From: Rosettibacter sp037481715
Lineage (GTDB): Bacteria > Bacteroidota > Ignavibacteria > Ignavibacteriales > Melioribacteraceae
Assembly (NCBI GenBank): GCA_037481715.1
Contig: JBBFLD010000006.1
Coordinates: 124,001 to 188,000 of the forward strand
Direction: 5' to 3'
DNA length: 64,000 bases
Shown: positions 35,206-44,016 of the stretch, piece after piece
Layout: each line of letters begins with the position of its first letter
Position numbering within the stretch: position 1 is the stretch's first letter
The notes under the pieces: generated by a model
What the model was told of the DNA's origin: nothing
Database searches by the model: none
The model's input: the letters and a program-made list of their open reading frames with translations, nothing else
Made by a program: the position numbers and the translations under genes

Positions 35206-36408
35206 ATGGCATTAAATCTTTCATATAGAATTAATAAAATTACTGTTTCTCCCACTATGAAAATTGCTCAGCAGGCAATTGAAATGAAAGCAAGAGGAGA
35301 AAATTTAATTGACTTAACTGTAGGAGAACCTGATTTTCCTACACCTCAAAACATTAAAGAAGCTGCTATAAAATCAATTGAAAATAATTTTACGAAATAC
35401 ACAATAAACTCCGGCATTTATGAACTTCGGAAAGCAATCTCAGAAAAATTAAGAATAGAAAACAATCTTGAATACAAACCTGAAGAAATTATTGTATCAT
35501 CAGGTGCAAAGCAAAGTATTTTCAATGCAATATTGTCAATTGTAGAAGATGATGATGAAGTAATAATTCCTGCACCTTATTATGTTTCTTATCCACATAT
35601 TGTATCACTGTCAAATGGGAAATCAGTTTTCATTCATACTGATGAGGAAACAGAATTTAAGATTACACCCGAACAATTAAAGAATGCAATTACTGAAAAA
35701 ACTAAACTTTTAATTCTTTGTAATCCTTCTAATCCAACTGGAAGTTTATATTCAAGAAAAGATTTGGAAAAACTCATTCCAATACTTGAAGAAGGCGAAT
35801 TTTATATTTTATCTGACGAGATTTATGAAAAAATAATTTATGATAATAATGAATTTGTAAGCCTTGCATCATTAAGCGAAAAAATTAAAAGGAAAACAAT
35901 TACAATTAATGGATTTTCAAAATCGTATTCAATGACAGGCTGGAGAATTGGTTATGCTGCTGGTCCGCAAGAAATTATCAATGCAATGAATAAAATTCAA
36001 AGTCACAGCACATCAAATACTTCTTCGATTTCACAAAAAGCTGCTCTGGAAGCTTTAACTGGTCAAAAGGATTTTATAGAATATTCACAAAAAGAATTTG
36101 AAAAAAGAAGAAATCTTCTTTATGATGAACTAACATCAATTAAAGGATTGAAATGCTATAAGCCTCAAGGAGCATTTTATCTGTTCCCGAACATTTCTTC
36201 TTTCTTTGGCAAAAAAAATAGTAATCAAATTATTCAATCATCATTCGATTTTGCTCTTTACTTATTGCAGACAGAAAAAGTTGCTGTTGTTCCCGGAAGT
36301 GCATTTGGAGCAGATGAATACATAAGACTATCTTATTCAACTTCTGAGGAAAATTTAATTGAAGGTGCTCGCAGAATTAAAAATGCAATAGCAAAATTAG
36401 AAGACTAA
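35206..36408 (+). CDS. Class I pyridoxal-phosphate aminotransferase (aspartate-type)
   Basis: This 400-residue fold-type I aminotransferase is of the AspC/AAT-Ib group. It has the full residue set: TVGEPDFPTP (38-47), SSGAKQS (98-104), NPSNPTG (173-179), SDEIYE (203-208), PLP Lys239 in GFSKSYSMTGWRIGY with Arg247, and a C-terminal arginine in YIRLSYSTS. Likely reaction: aspartate plus 2-oxoglutarate to oxaloacetate plus glutamate; aromatic or prephenate substrates are possible in this group. It shares four bases (CTAA) with the stop of the opposing aldehyde dehydrogenase gene. It is useful as an intact reference for the aminotransferase modules in the giant protein. Confidence 0.93.
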   Translation: MALNLSYRINKITVSPTMKIAQQAIEMKARGENLIDLTVGEPDFPTPQNIKEAAIKSIENNFTKYTINSGIYELRKAISEKLRIENNLEYKPEEIIVSSGAKQSIFNAILSIVEDDDEVIIPAPYYVSYPHIVSLSNGKSVFIHTDEETEFKITPEQLKNAITEKTKLLILCNPSNPTGSLYSRKDLEKLIPILEEGEFYILSDEIYEKIIYDNNEFVSLASLSEKIKRKTITINGFSKSYSMTGWRIGYAAGPQEIINAMNKIQSHSTSNTSSISQKAALEALTGQKDFIEYSQKEFEKRRNLLYDELTSIKGLKCYKPQGAFYLFPNISSFFGKKNSNQIIQSSFDFALYLLQTEKVAVVPGSAFGADEYIRLSYSTSEENLIEGARRIKNAIAKLED

Positions 36409-37772
36409 ATTTTTATCCACACAGTTTTAATATTTACAAATTCTTTTATGCCGTAATGAGATAATTCTCGACCATAACCTGAATTTTTAACACCGCCAAA
36501 TGGTAACCGTGGGTCGCTCTTTACCATTCCATTGATAAACACTGAACCTGCTTCAATTTTTCCTGCATAATATTTTGCTTTTTCAATATTTCGAGTCCAC
36601 AATGATGCACCTAGACCAAATTTTGTATCATTTGCAACCTCTATTGCATCATCTTCATTTTTTACTTTTATCAATGATGCAACTGGTCCAAAAATTTCTT
36701 CATCATAAGCTGGCATTCCTCTTTTTACATTTGTTAACACAGTCGGTTCAAAGTAAAAGCCTTTTGTGTTAATTCTATTTCCGCCGCATAAAACAATTGC
36801 ACCGCATTCAACTGATTTCTTTACTTGAAATTCAAGTTCGTTTAATAAATCTTCTCTTGCAATTGGTCCAAGTTCTGTTGATTCATCCATAGGATTTCCA
36901 ATTTTTACTTTCGACATCAAATCAACAAACTTTTTTTCGAATTCATCATAAATTTTTTCAACAACAATAAATCTTTTTGCAGCAATGCAGCTTTGTCCAT
37001 TATTTATTAATCTTGCAGTTACACCAGTTTTAACAGCCGCATCAATATCAGCATCTTCAAGAACAATGAATGGGTCGCTGCCTCCAAGTTCCATTACAGA
37101 TTTTTTCAATAGCTTACCACAATATTTTGCAACCTGTCTTCCTGCATATTCACTACCTGTTAAAGTGACTGCTCTTACTTTTGGATGATTAATTACTTCT
37201 TCAACTTCTGCAGAGCTGATTAAAATTGATTTAAATAAATTTTTAGGAAAATCTGCTTCTTCAAAAATTTTTTCAATTGTAAGTGCACACATTGGAACAT
37301 TTGATGCATGTTTAAGAATGCATGCATTTCCTGCCATAATTGATGGTGCAGCAAATCTAAATACCTGCCAGAAAGGGAAATTCCAGGGCATAATTGCAAA
37401 GATAACTCCAAGAGGGTCAAATTGAATATAACTTTCTGAAGCATCTGTTGAAACAAATTCTTTTTGCAAAAATTCCTCTGCATTCTCAGCATAATAATCA
37501 CACACCCATGCACATTTTTCAACTTCGGAAACTGCCTGCGTGATTGGTTTTCCCATTTCAGTTACAATGATTTTTGCATATTCATATTTATTATCTCTCA
37601 AAAGTTTTGCTGCATTTTTCATCAGCAAACTTCTTTCTGCAAAAGTTGTTTGTTTCCAGTATTGAAAAGAATTATCAACATCTTCAATAATGTTGAATAC
37701 ATTTTCTAAAGAAATTTCTTCGAAAGTTTTTTCCACTTGATTTGTAGCGGGATTAATAGTTTGAATAGCCAT
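36405..37772 (-). CDS. NAD(P)-dependent aldehyde dehydrogenase, succinate-semialdehyde type
   Basis: This 455-residue soluble enzyme has the aldehyde dehydrogenase core: PWNFPFW (129-135), LKHASNVP (153-160; Lys for the cofactor), LTGSEYAGR (204-212), base Glu228 in MELGGSDPFIV, and nucleophile Cys262 in NNGQSCIAAKR. A C-terminal PFGGVKNSGYGRELSHYG completes the pattern. The length and the GQSC context match the Sad/GabD-like short group that oxidises succinate semialdehyde. The substrate is inferred. GGGGGAAAG lies just before the ATG. Its stop overlaps that of the opposing aminotransferase gene. Confidence 0.9.
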   Translation of the reverse strand: MAIQTINPATNQVEKTFEEISLENVFNIIEDVDNSFQYWKQTTFAERSLLMKNAAKLLRDNKYEYAKIIVTEMGKPITQAVSEVEKCAWVCDYYAENAEEFLQKEFVSTDASESYIQFDPLGVIFAIMPWNFPFWQVFRFAAPSIMAGNACILKHASNVPMCALTIEKIFEEADFPKNLFKSILISSAEVEEVINHPKVRAVTLTGSEYAGRQVAKYCGKLLKKSVMELGGSDPFIVLEDADIDAAVKTGVTARLINNGQSCIAAKRFIVVEKIYDEFEKKFVDLMSKVKIGNPMDESTELGPIAREDLLNELEFQVKKSVECGAIVLCGGNRINTKGFYFEPTVLTNVKRGMPAYDEEIFGPVASLIKVKNEDDAIEVANDTKFGLGASLWTRNIEKAKYYAGKIEAGSVFINGMVKSDPRLPFGGVKNSGYGRELSHYGIKEFVNIKTVWIKI

Positions 37773-37867
37773 CTTTCCCCCAAAGAAATTTAATACAAAT
37801 GTAATTTAGTGAATTTCGATTTTAGTAAAAAAATTTTGTAAGTTATTATCAGAAATTTAGAATAAGA

Positions 37868-37887
37868 ATTAAATAACATTTTAATAA
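37868..37887. repeat. 20-mer repeat, copy 2
   Basis: The second copy of ATTAAATAACATTTTAATAA ends 33 bp before the PhoH start. Here it continues into TTATTAAATG, making a near-palindrome, CATTTTAATAA with TTATTAAATG. That form could bind a dimeric regulator. Confidence 0.4.
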
Positions 37888-37920
37888 TTATTAAATGATG
37901 TTTGATAATTCATATACAGT

Positions 37921-39261
37921 ATGAAAAAATCCAATCCTAAAACTTTTGTTCTTGATACAAATGTTATTTTGCACGACCCAACCTGCATACATCACTTTGA
38001 AGAAAATAATATAATCATTCCTCTTGTTGTAATTGAAGAATTAGACCATTTTAAGAGAGGAAATCAGGTAATAAATTTAAATGCCCGCGAATTTGCGAGA
38101 ACACTTGACTCAATAACTGGCAATGAAATTTTTAACGGCGGGGTTTCTTTAGGCCGCGGCAAAGGAAAAGTAAGAATTGTTATTACAAGAGGGTTAAATA
38201 AAGAAATTCAGGAAATTTTTAGAGAAGATAATGTTGACCATCGTGTTTTAAGTGCAGCTTTTGAAGCCTCAAAACAAAACAAAGAAAAAGGGAAAGTAAT
38301 CCTTGTAAGCAAAGATGTTAATCTTCGAATGAAAGCAAAAGCTATTGGAATTCCTGCAGAAGATTATACTACAGACCGTATTCCAAACATCGAAGAACTA
38401 TACAGCGGAAAAGCTGTAATTGAAAATTTTGATGATGACATTTTACAAAAATTATATCAGCCGCCGTATGAAGTTCCTGCAAAACAAATTTTGAAAAAAA
38501 TTAAAACAGAAGCTGTCCCAAATAAATTTTTTATAATGAGAAATTCATCTCGTTCTATTCTTACTGTTCTAGATAGTGAAATGGAAAAATTCAAAAGAAT
38601 TGATAAAGAAGTTGTTTATGGAATAAAACCTCGAAATGCAGAGCAAACTTTTGCTGTAAACGCTTTATGCAATCCTGACATTCCGCTTGTTACATTAACA
38701 GGAAAAGCAGGCACAGGTAAAACGCTTCTTGCACTTGCATGTGCTTTACATGTAAGAAAAAATTATAGGCAAATTTATGTTGCTCGTCCTGTTGTTCCTC
38801 TTAGCAATAAAGATATTGGATACTTGCCCGGCGATGTTGAAAGTAAATTAGCTCCATACATGCAGCCTTTGTGGGATAATCTAAAAGTGATTCAAGACCA
38901 ATTTCCCGAAACAGATAAAAATTATCAGCTAATCAATTCAATGATAAAAGAAGAAAAACTTGTAATTGAGCCATTAAGTTATATTCGAGGAAGAAGTTTG
39001 CAAAGAATTTACTTTATTGTTGACGAAGCACAAAATCTAACACCTCACGAAATTAAAACAATTATTACTCGTGCAGGTGAAGGAGCAAAAATTGTTCTCA
39101 CCGGAGATATTTATCAAATCGACCATCCTTATCTTGATGCACAATCAAATGGACTTTCTTACCTGATAGAACATTTCAAGGGCCAAAAACTTTATGCTCA
39201 TGTAAATCTTGAAAAAGGTGAACGTTCTCTTCTTGCTGAACTTGCAAGCAATTTACTTTAG
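37921..39261 (+). CDS. PIN-PhoH protein (PhoH2/YlaK type)
   Basis: This 446-residue cytosolic protein joins an N-terminal PIN nuclease domain (FVLDTNVILHDP, acidic Asp12; EELDHFK; ILVSKDVNLRMKAKAIGIPAEDY, about 1-160) to a C-terminal PhoH ATPase (about 230-446) with Walker A GKAGTGKT (261-268), ARPVVPLSNKDIGYLPGD, and Walker B IVDEAQN (366-372). Proteins of this layout can unwind and cut RNA (family knowledge). There is no partner antitoxin gene, so a simple toxin-antitoxin role is not supported. Its stop shares 4 bp with the opposing lipoprotein gene. A 20-mer repeat lies 33 bp upstream. Confidence 0.93.
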   Translation: MKKSNPKTFVLDTNVILHDPTCIHHFEENNIIIPLVVIEELDHFKRGNQVINLNAREFARTLDSITGNEIFNGGVSLGRGKGKVRIVITRGLNKEIQEIFREDNVDHRVLSAAFEASKQNKEKGKVILVSKDVNLRMKAKAIGIPAEDYTTDRIPNIEELYSGKAVIENFDDDILQKLYQPPYEVPAKQILKKIKTEAVPNKFFIMRNSSRSILTVLDSEMEKFKRIDKEVVYGIKPRNAEQTFAVNALCNPDIPLVTLTGKAGTGKTLLALACALHVRKNYRQIYVARPVVPLSNKDIGYLPGDVESKLAPYMQPLWDNLKVIQDQFPETDKNYQLINSMIKEEKLVIEPLSYIRGRSLQRIYFIVDEAQNLTPHEIKTIITRAGEGAKIVLTGDIYQIDHPYLDAQSNGLSYLIEHFKGQKLYAHVNLEKGERSLLAELASNLL

Positions 39262-40130
39262 TTTTGTTTTTCTAATTTTACTTTCACACTAAAATTCAAA
39301 GGCTCTATTCGTGTAAATGCAGGCATCATTCTTCTCATTCCTCCTGATGGTCTTTCAAATCCGCCTTGAGGAAAATTTCTTTCAGTTTCTCTTTCACCAG
39401 ATGGAAATTCCAACTCTAAGGTTTCAAATGTAATTTTAAGATTTTCACCCATTACTGCAGGAATATAAAAATCATTTTCATTTTCTTTTGAAAATGGAAT
39501 CTGAAGTTCGTATACAAGTTTATTTGCTTTAGCCGAGATTTTAATTTTTATTCCTTTATCATTTTCAAGTGGATACATCCAAAGCGGATATTTTGATTTA
39601 TCAACTATTTCAAAATTTTTTTCTCGTTCAAGTAATCTTTCAAGAATTTTTTCGAGATTCAATCTTTCATTTCTATTTCTTCTTTCATCTTCATTTCTCA
39701 AAGTTCTATCTTTTCTCCACTGCATTATTTCATTTCTATCGAATCCAATTTCTGAAATTCCAAGTGGAAATTTTAATCCAAGAATTTTTGATTCATCATC
39801 AGGAATGAACCATATAATAAATCCAGCTCTAAGCATTTGCATTGCCTTTTGCGGTTCATCAACAATCAAGCATAAATAAATATTATTTCTGTCATTTTGA
39901 ATACCAACTGAAGCATCTTCATCTTTGATATATTCAAGTTTATTCTGCCAATCAGAATAATCACCATCTACAACTAAACTGTCTGACTTCCAGCTGCTTA
40001 CAATCTGATGTGTTGTGCCGCATCCATTTATCAGAATTAATATTGATACTGCAATAAAAATTATCAAAATAAAATTACTGCGAGATTGTTTAATCAAGCT
40101 TTCGCCCTTCAAATAATTTTTCATAAACAT
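39258..40130 (-). CDS. Lipoprotein with DOMON/CBM9-like domain, function unknown
   Basis: This 290-residue exported lipoprotein has a hydrophobic signal followed by a lipobox (LINGCG, lipidated Cys near 37). The next part, LVVDGDYSDWQNKLEYIKD and GIQNDRNNIYLCLIVDEP, has the sugar- or ligand-binding DOMON/CBM9-like pattern. An arginine/glutamate-rich helical segment (about 135-165) and a C-terminal glycine-rich stretch (PQGGFERPSGGMRR) follow. The start is the ATG at 40130 with GGGGGAG 5 nt before; a TTG at 40142 and an ATG at 40124 are alternatives. It converges on the PhoH gene with stop codons sharing 4 bp. It resembles the N-terminal domain of the DUF5916 protein at 32504. Confidence 0.7.
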   Translation of the reverse strand: MFMKNYLKGESLIKQSRSNFILIIFIAVSILILINGCGTTHQIVSSWKSDSLVVDGDYSDWQNKLEYIKDEDASVGIQNDRNNIYLCLIVDEPQKAMQMLRAGFIIWFIPDDESKILGLKFPLGISEIGFDRNEIMQWRKDRTLRNEDERRNRNERLNLEKILERLLEREKNFEIVDKSKYPLWMYPLENDKGIKIKISAKANKLVYELQIPFSKENENDFYIPAVMGENLKITFETLELEFPSGERETERNFPQGGFERPSGGMRRMMPAFTRIEPLNFSVKVKLEKQN

Positions 40131-40339
40131 AATCTCCCCCAAAAATTTTTAATTATAGACAAGGTTCTTTGTCGATATGGTTTAATGAAGTGCAATTTGA
40201 ATTTTATCTTAATGATAAATATTTATTATAAAGATAAAAGAAACGGTTAAGAACAATTTTACTGATGTTTGAATTAGTAAAAATTTGATGGCACTTTTTA
40301 TGCATTAATTTCATTTATCAAAAAATTGAAAGGGCATAA

Positions 40340-42814
40340 ATGAAATCAACATTAAGCTTCATTATTCTAATCTTACTGGTAAATTCAATATTCAGTCAAA
40401 ATGAACCAGAGCTTAAAATTAATGATTCAGGATATTACGAACTTCCCGGATTGAACATAATGTCGTTTGATGATTTTTATCCTGAAGGTCATCAAGGTGG
40501 AATTACAATAATAATGTTTGGGAAAAGACTTGCAGCAAATGGAGATGTTCGATTAGAACCAACTCCAGGTCAATGGTCTCCTGTTCCTAAAATGGGAAGA
40601 AGAATAATTGACAGAAAAAATAATTCGATTGAAGTTGAATTATGGTATCCTGATTCAAGCAAAGATAGAAAAGGATTTAATCCAATTATTTATCCAGATT
40701 TAAAATTGAAATACAAAATTAAAACCGAAGCAATTGGAAACAGCATAAAAATAATTGTTGACATCGATAATCCATTGCCAGAAGAATGGTCAGAAAAAGT
40801 TGGTTTTAATTTAGAGTTATTTCCTGCGGAATACTTTGGAGAATTTTATTTGATGGATGGAAAAACAGGTCAATTCCCGCGTCAACCTGTAAGTGAACTT
40901 GAATATGATAAAGAGAATAAACTTCAGGCAAAACCATTAGCTGAAGGAAAAGAATTAATTGTTGCCCCCGACAAAAAAGAAAAACGAATAAAAATTTCGA
41001 GCACGAGAAATCAATTAATTCTTCTTGATGGAAGAAGTCTGCACAACAACGGCTGGTTTATTATACGTTCAAACATTCCTTCAAATGTCACAAAACATGC
41101 AGTAGAATGGATAATATCACCCGCAATTGATACATCATGGCGATATAAACCTGTAATTCAAATTTCTCAAGTTGGATTTCATCCAGACCAAAATAAATTT
41201 GCTGTAATTGAACTTGACAAACGAACTCAAATTTTTGAACCAATAAGTCTTATCAAAATTAATGAGGATTCTGAAATAATTATCAAACAAGAAACCAATC
41301 CTCGTTTATGGGGAAATTTTCTTCGTTACAAATATTTACGATTTGATTTTTCTGAAATCAAAGATGAGGGGCTTTATAAAATTAAATATGGCAATACAGA
41401 ATCAAATTTGTTTGAAATCAAAAAAGATATTTTTGCAAAAGGAGTTTGGCAGCCAACATTAGATTATTTTCTTCCAGTTCAAATGTGTCACATGAGAGTT
41501 GAAGACAGATACAAAGTATGGCATGGGTTATGTCACATGGACGATGCAATAATGGCACCAACAAATTACAATCATTTCGATGGTTATTATCAGCATGAAT
41601 CAACTTTAACTAAATACAAATCAGGTGAACACATTCCAAAATTAAACATCGGCGGCTGGCACGATGCTGGAGATTATGATTTAAGAATTGAATCTCAAGC
41701 AGAAACTGTTTATAAACTATCTCTTGCTTATGAACTTTTTCACATAGACCATGACCAAACTACAATTGACCAAAGTGAAAGGCTTGTAATAATTCACAAA
41801 CCTGATGGAAAGCCAGATATACTTCAACAAATTGAACATGGTGTGTTATCAATAATCAATGCTTATGAATCGATGGGAAGATTATATCGAGGAATTATTT
41901 GTCAATCACTCAAACAATATGTTCATCTTGGTGATGCTTCAACAATGACAGACAATTTTCTCTACAAAGAAAATGAATTCAATCCAATTACTAATAAAAA
42001 ACTTTTGAACGACGACAGATTTGTTTTTACAGAAATTAATCCACCAAGAGAACTTTATACTTCACAGGCACTTGCTGCTGCATACAGAGTCTTAAAAAAT
42101 TATAATTCAGAATTATCAGAAAAATGTTTGAAGACTGCAGAAGAACTTTTCAATAAGAATTCTAAAGAGAATGATAGAATAAAAATTAATGCTGCTGCAG
42201 AACTCTATTTGTCTACATCAAAGAATAATTACAGAAAATTATTAATTGACAATCTGAATGAAATTTCATCTAACATAGAAAATTATAGCGAAACAATTGG
42301 AAGATTAACTCAAAGAATTGGTGAACAAAATTTCACAAATAAAATTGAATCGAGCATAAAAAAAGAATATGAAAGAATAACTGAATTGCAAAAAGAAAAT
42401 CCTTATGGAATTCCATACAAACCATACATCTGGGGTGCCGGCTGGGACATTCAGGAATTTGGCGTTAAAATTTTAATGCTGCATCTTTCCTTCCCTAACA
42501 TAATTAAAAAAGATTTTGCATTTAATGCACTCAATTTTGTACTTGGTTGTCATCCGGGAGAAAATACTGCATCTTTTGTATCTGGAGTTGGTGTTAATTC
42601 ATTAACTATTGCTTATGGATTTAATCGAGATGAATGGAGTTATATTCCTGGAGGAATTGCAAGCGGCACTGCATTGATTCGTCCAGATTTACCAGAACTG
42701 AAAATATTTCCCTATTTGTGGCAGCAAACTGAATATGTGCTTGGCGGCGGAACAACAAATTACATCCTGCTTGCCGCAGCAGCTGATTACATTTTTAATA
42801 AAAAAATCTTTTAA
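40340..42814 (+). CDS. Glycoside hydrolase family 9 enzyme
   Basis: This 824-residue secreted enzyme has a signal peptide (MKSTLSFIILILLVNSIFSQ). A large N-terminal beta region (about 20-275) and a CelD-type Ig-like domain (about 276-365, PVIQISQVGFHPDQNKFAVI) precede the GH9 alpha6/alpha6 barrel. The catalytic-base motif GGWHDAGDYD is at 438-447, and the C-terminal block has LGCHPGENTASF and a candidate acid Glu798 in QQTEYVLGGGTTNYIL. The family cleaves beta-1,4-glucans with inversion. The long N-terminal region and atypical C-terminal motif suggest another beta-glycan is possible. It is the first gene of the plus-strand carbohydrate cluster, 28 bp before the GH5 gene. Confidence 0.88.
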   Translation: MKSTLSFIILILLVNSIFSQNEPELKINDSGYYELPGLNIMSFDDFYPEGHQGGITIIMFGKRLAANGDVRLEPTPGQWSPVPKMGRRIIDRKNNSIEVELWYPDSSKDRKGFNPIIYPDLKLKYKIKTEAIGNSIKIIVDIDNPLPEEWSEKVGFNLELFPAEYFGEFYLMDGKTGQFPRQPVSELEYDKENKLQAKPLAEGKELIVAPDKKEKRIKISSTRNQLILLDGRSLHNNGWFIIRSNIPSNVTKHAVEWIISPAIDTSWRYKPVIQISQVGFHPDQNKFAVIELDKRTQIFEPISLIKINEDSEIIIKQETNPRLWGNFLRYKYLRFDFSEIKDEGLYKIKYGNTESNLFEIKKDIFAKGVWQPTLDYFLPVQMCHMRVEDRYKVWHGLCHMDDAIMAPTNYNHFDGYYQHESTLTKYKSGEHIPKLNIGGWHDAGDYDLRIESQAETVYKLSLAYELFHIDHDQTTIDQSERLVIIHKPDGKPDILQQIEHGVLSIINAYESMGRLYRGIICQSLKQYVHLGDASTMTDNFLYKENEFNPITNKKLLNDDRFVFTEINPPRELYTSQALAAAYRVLKNYNSELSEKCLKTAEELFNKNSKENDRIKINAAAELYLSTSKNNYRKLLIDNLNEISSNIENYSETIGRLTQRIGEQNFTNKIESSIKKEYERITELQKENPYGIPYKPYIWGAGWDIQEFGVKILMLHLSFPNIIKKDFAFNALNFVLGCHPGENTASFVSGVGVNSLTIAYGFNRDEWSYIPGGIASGTALIRPDLPELKIFPYLWQQTEYVLGGGTTNYILLAAAADYIFNKKIF

Positions 42815-42842
42815 AATCTTACTCAATAAAGGAGAACCATTA

Positions 42843-43949
42843 ATGAAAAGAAGAGATTTTATTAAAACTTCTGCAATCATTTCTGCAGGTTTATCACTCT
42901 CAAGTTTTGAAACTTTGGCAATGAATAAAAATCAGGAAAAAGCTTCAAACAAAATTCCACGTTACATTGGATTTAATCTCACAGAAAAAACAGGAGGATT
43001 TGGAAGAAAAAAATTCAACGAAGAAGATTTTGAAATAATGGCTGAGTGGGGTTTTAATTTTGCACGCATTCCAATGTCATACTGGAATTGGTCTTCTAAA
43101 GATGACTGGTATAAAATTGATGAAGATGTTTTCAAAGATATTGATGAAGTTATTGAATTCGGCAAACAATATAATATTCACATCAATCTTAATTTGCATC
43201 GAATTCCTGGTTACTGCATAAATGGAAGAAATCTTGAACCTTATGATTTATTTGAAGATACTCCAGAAAATATGCAAAAAGCCCTTGATGCTGCAGTTTA
43301 TCATTGGAAATATATTGCAAGAAGATATGCAGGAATTCCAAACTCTCAATTAAGTTTCGACTTAATAAATGAACCACCTAAAAAAACTAATGAAGAAAGA
43401 TATGTTGAAATTGTAAAAGCACTTGTTGAAGGAATTAAAGAAGAAGACCCAAACAGATTAATTATTGCTGATGGAAAAGAGATTGGAAGATATCCTGTAA
43501 TGGGATTAGTTGGAATTGTAGAAATGCAAAGCACAAGAGGATATGACCCAATGAGTTTAACTCATTACACAGCCACATGGGTGCCAAAAGATGAATTTGA
43601 AACTTTTAATCCGCCAACATGGCCGCTCAAAGGAGACGATGGGAAAATATGGGATAAAGCTGCATTAAAAGAAAAATTAATTGATTCATGGATGCCTCTT
43701 GTTGAAAAAGGTGTACATGTTCATGTTGGTGAATGGGGCTGTTACAACAAAACTCCTCATGATATTACCTTGAAATGGATGGAAGATGTTTTATCTCTCT
43801 GGAAAGAAGTTAACTGGGGCTTTGCAATGTGGAATTTAAAAGGTGATTTTGGAGTTCTAAACAGCAACCGCGCTGATGTAAAATATGAAAATTATAAAGG
43901 ACACAAATTAGACAGAAAAATGCTGGAACTATTAAAACAATATTTTTAA
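42843..43949 (+). CDS. Glycoside hydrolase family 5 endoglycosidase
   Basis: This 368-residue enzyme would cut beta-1,4-glucan or mannan. The start is the ATG with AAAGGAG 8 nt upstream; the open frame extends back into the GH9 gene (42735) but that part is not GH5. The N-terminus KRRDFIKTSAIISAGLSLSSF is a Tat-like signal with a weak twin-basic motif (RR at 3-4). TIM-barrel catalytic residues are acid/base Glu177 in FDLINEPPK and nucleophile Glu297 in VHVGEWGCYNKTP. It lies 28 bp after the GH9 gene and 67 bp before the GH105 gene. The exact substrate (cellulose, mannan, xyloglucan) is not set by the sequence. Confidence 0.9.
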   Translation: MKRRDFIKTSAIISAGLSLSSFETLAMNKNQEKASNKIPRYIGFNLTEKTGGFGRKKFNEEDFEIMAEWGFNFARIPMSYWNWSSKDDWYKIDEDVFKDIDEVIEFGKQYNIHINLNLHRIPGYCINGRNLEPYDLFEDTPENMQKALDAAVYHWKYIARRYAGIPNSQLSFDLINEPPKKTNEERYVEIVKALVEGIKEEDPNRLIIADGKEIGRYPVMGLVGIVEMQSTRGYDPMSLTHYTATWVPKDEFETFNPPTWPLKGDDGKIWDKAALKEKLIDSWMPLVEKGVHVHVGEWGCYNKTPHDITLKWMEDVLSLWKEVNWGFAMWNLKGDFGVLNSNRADVKYENYKGHKLDRKMLELLKQYF

Positions 43950-43951
43950 AT

Positions 43952-43990
43952 CTCTGTGGCTCTCTCTTTTTACTCTGTGGTTCTCTGTGT
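43952..43990. repeat. Three degenerate CTCTGTGG repeats
   Basis: Three copies of CTCTGTG(G/T) start at 43952, 43973 and 43983 in the 67-bp gap between the GH5 and GH105 genes. The spacing is 21 and 10 bp. They are pyrimidine-rich and lack hairpin potential. They may be a dispersed intergenic element; nothing else in the gap explains them. Confidence 0.5.
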
Positions 43991-44016
43991 AATTAAAAAT
44001 AATCAAGGAGAGTAAA

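Noticed and set aside
37921..39261. PhoH gene as a toxin-antitoxin system
   Set aside because: The PIN domain fits a PIN-PhoH protein, but no small antitoxin gene lies upstream within its 148-bp leader.
42735..42842. Open frame upstream of the GH5 gene overlapping the GH9 gene
   Set aside because: It overlaps the GH9 3' end in another frame. A good ribosome site (AAAGGAG) and a Tat-like signal mark the start at 42843.
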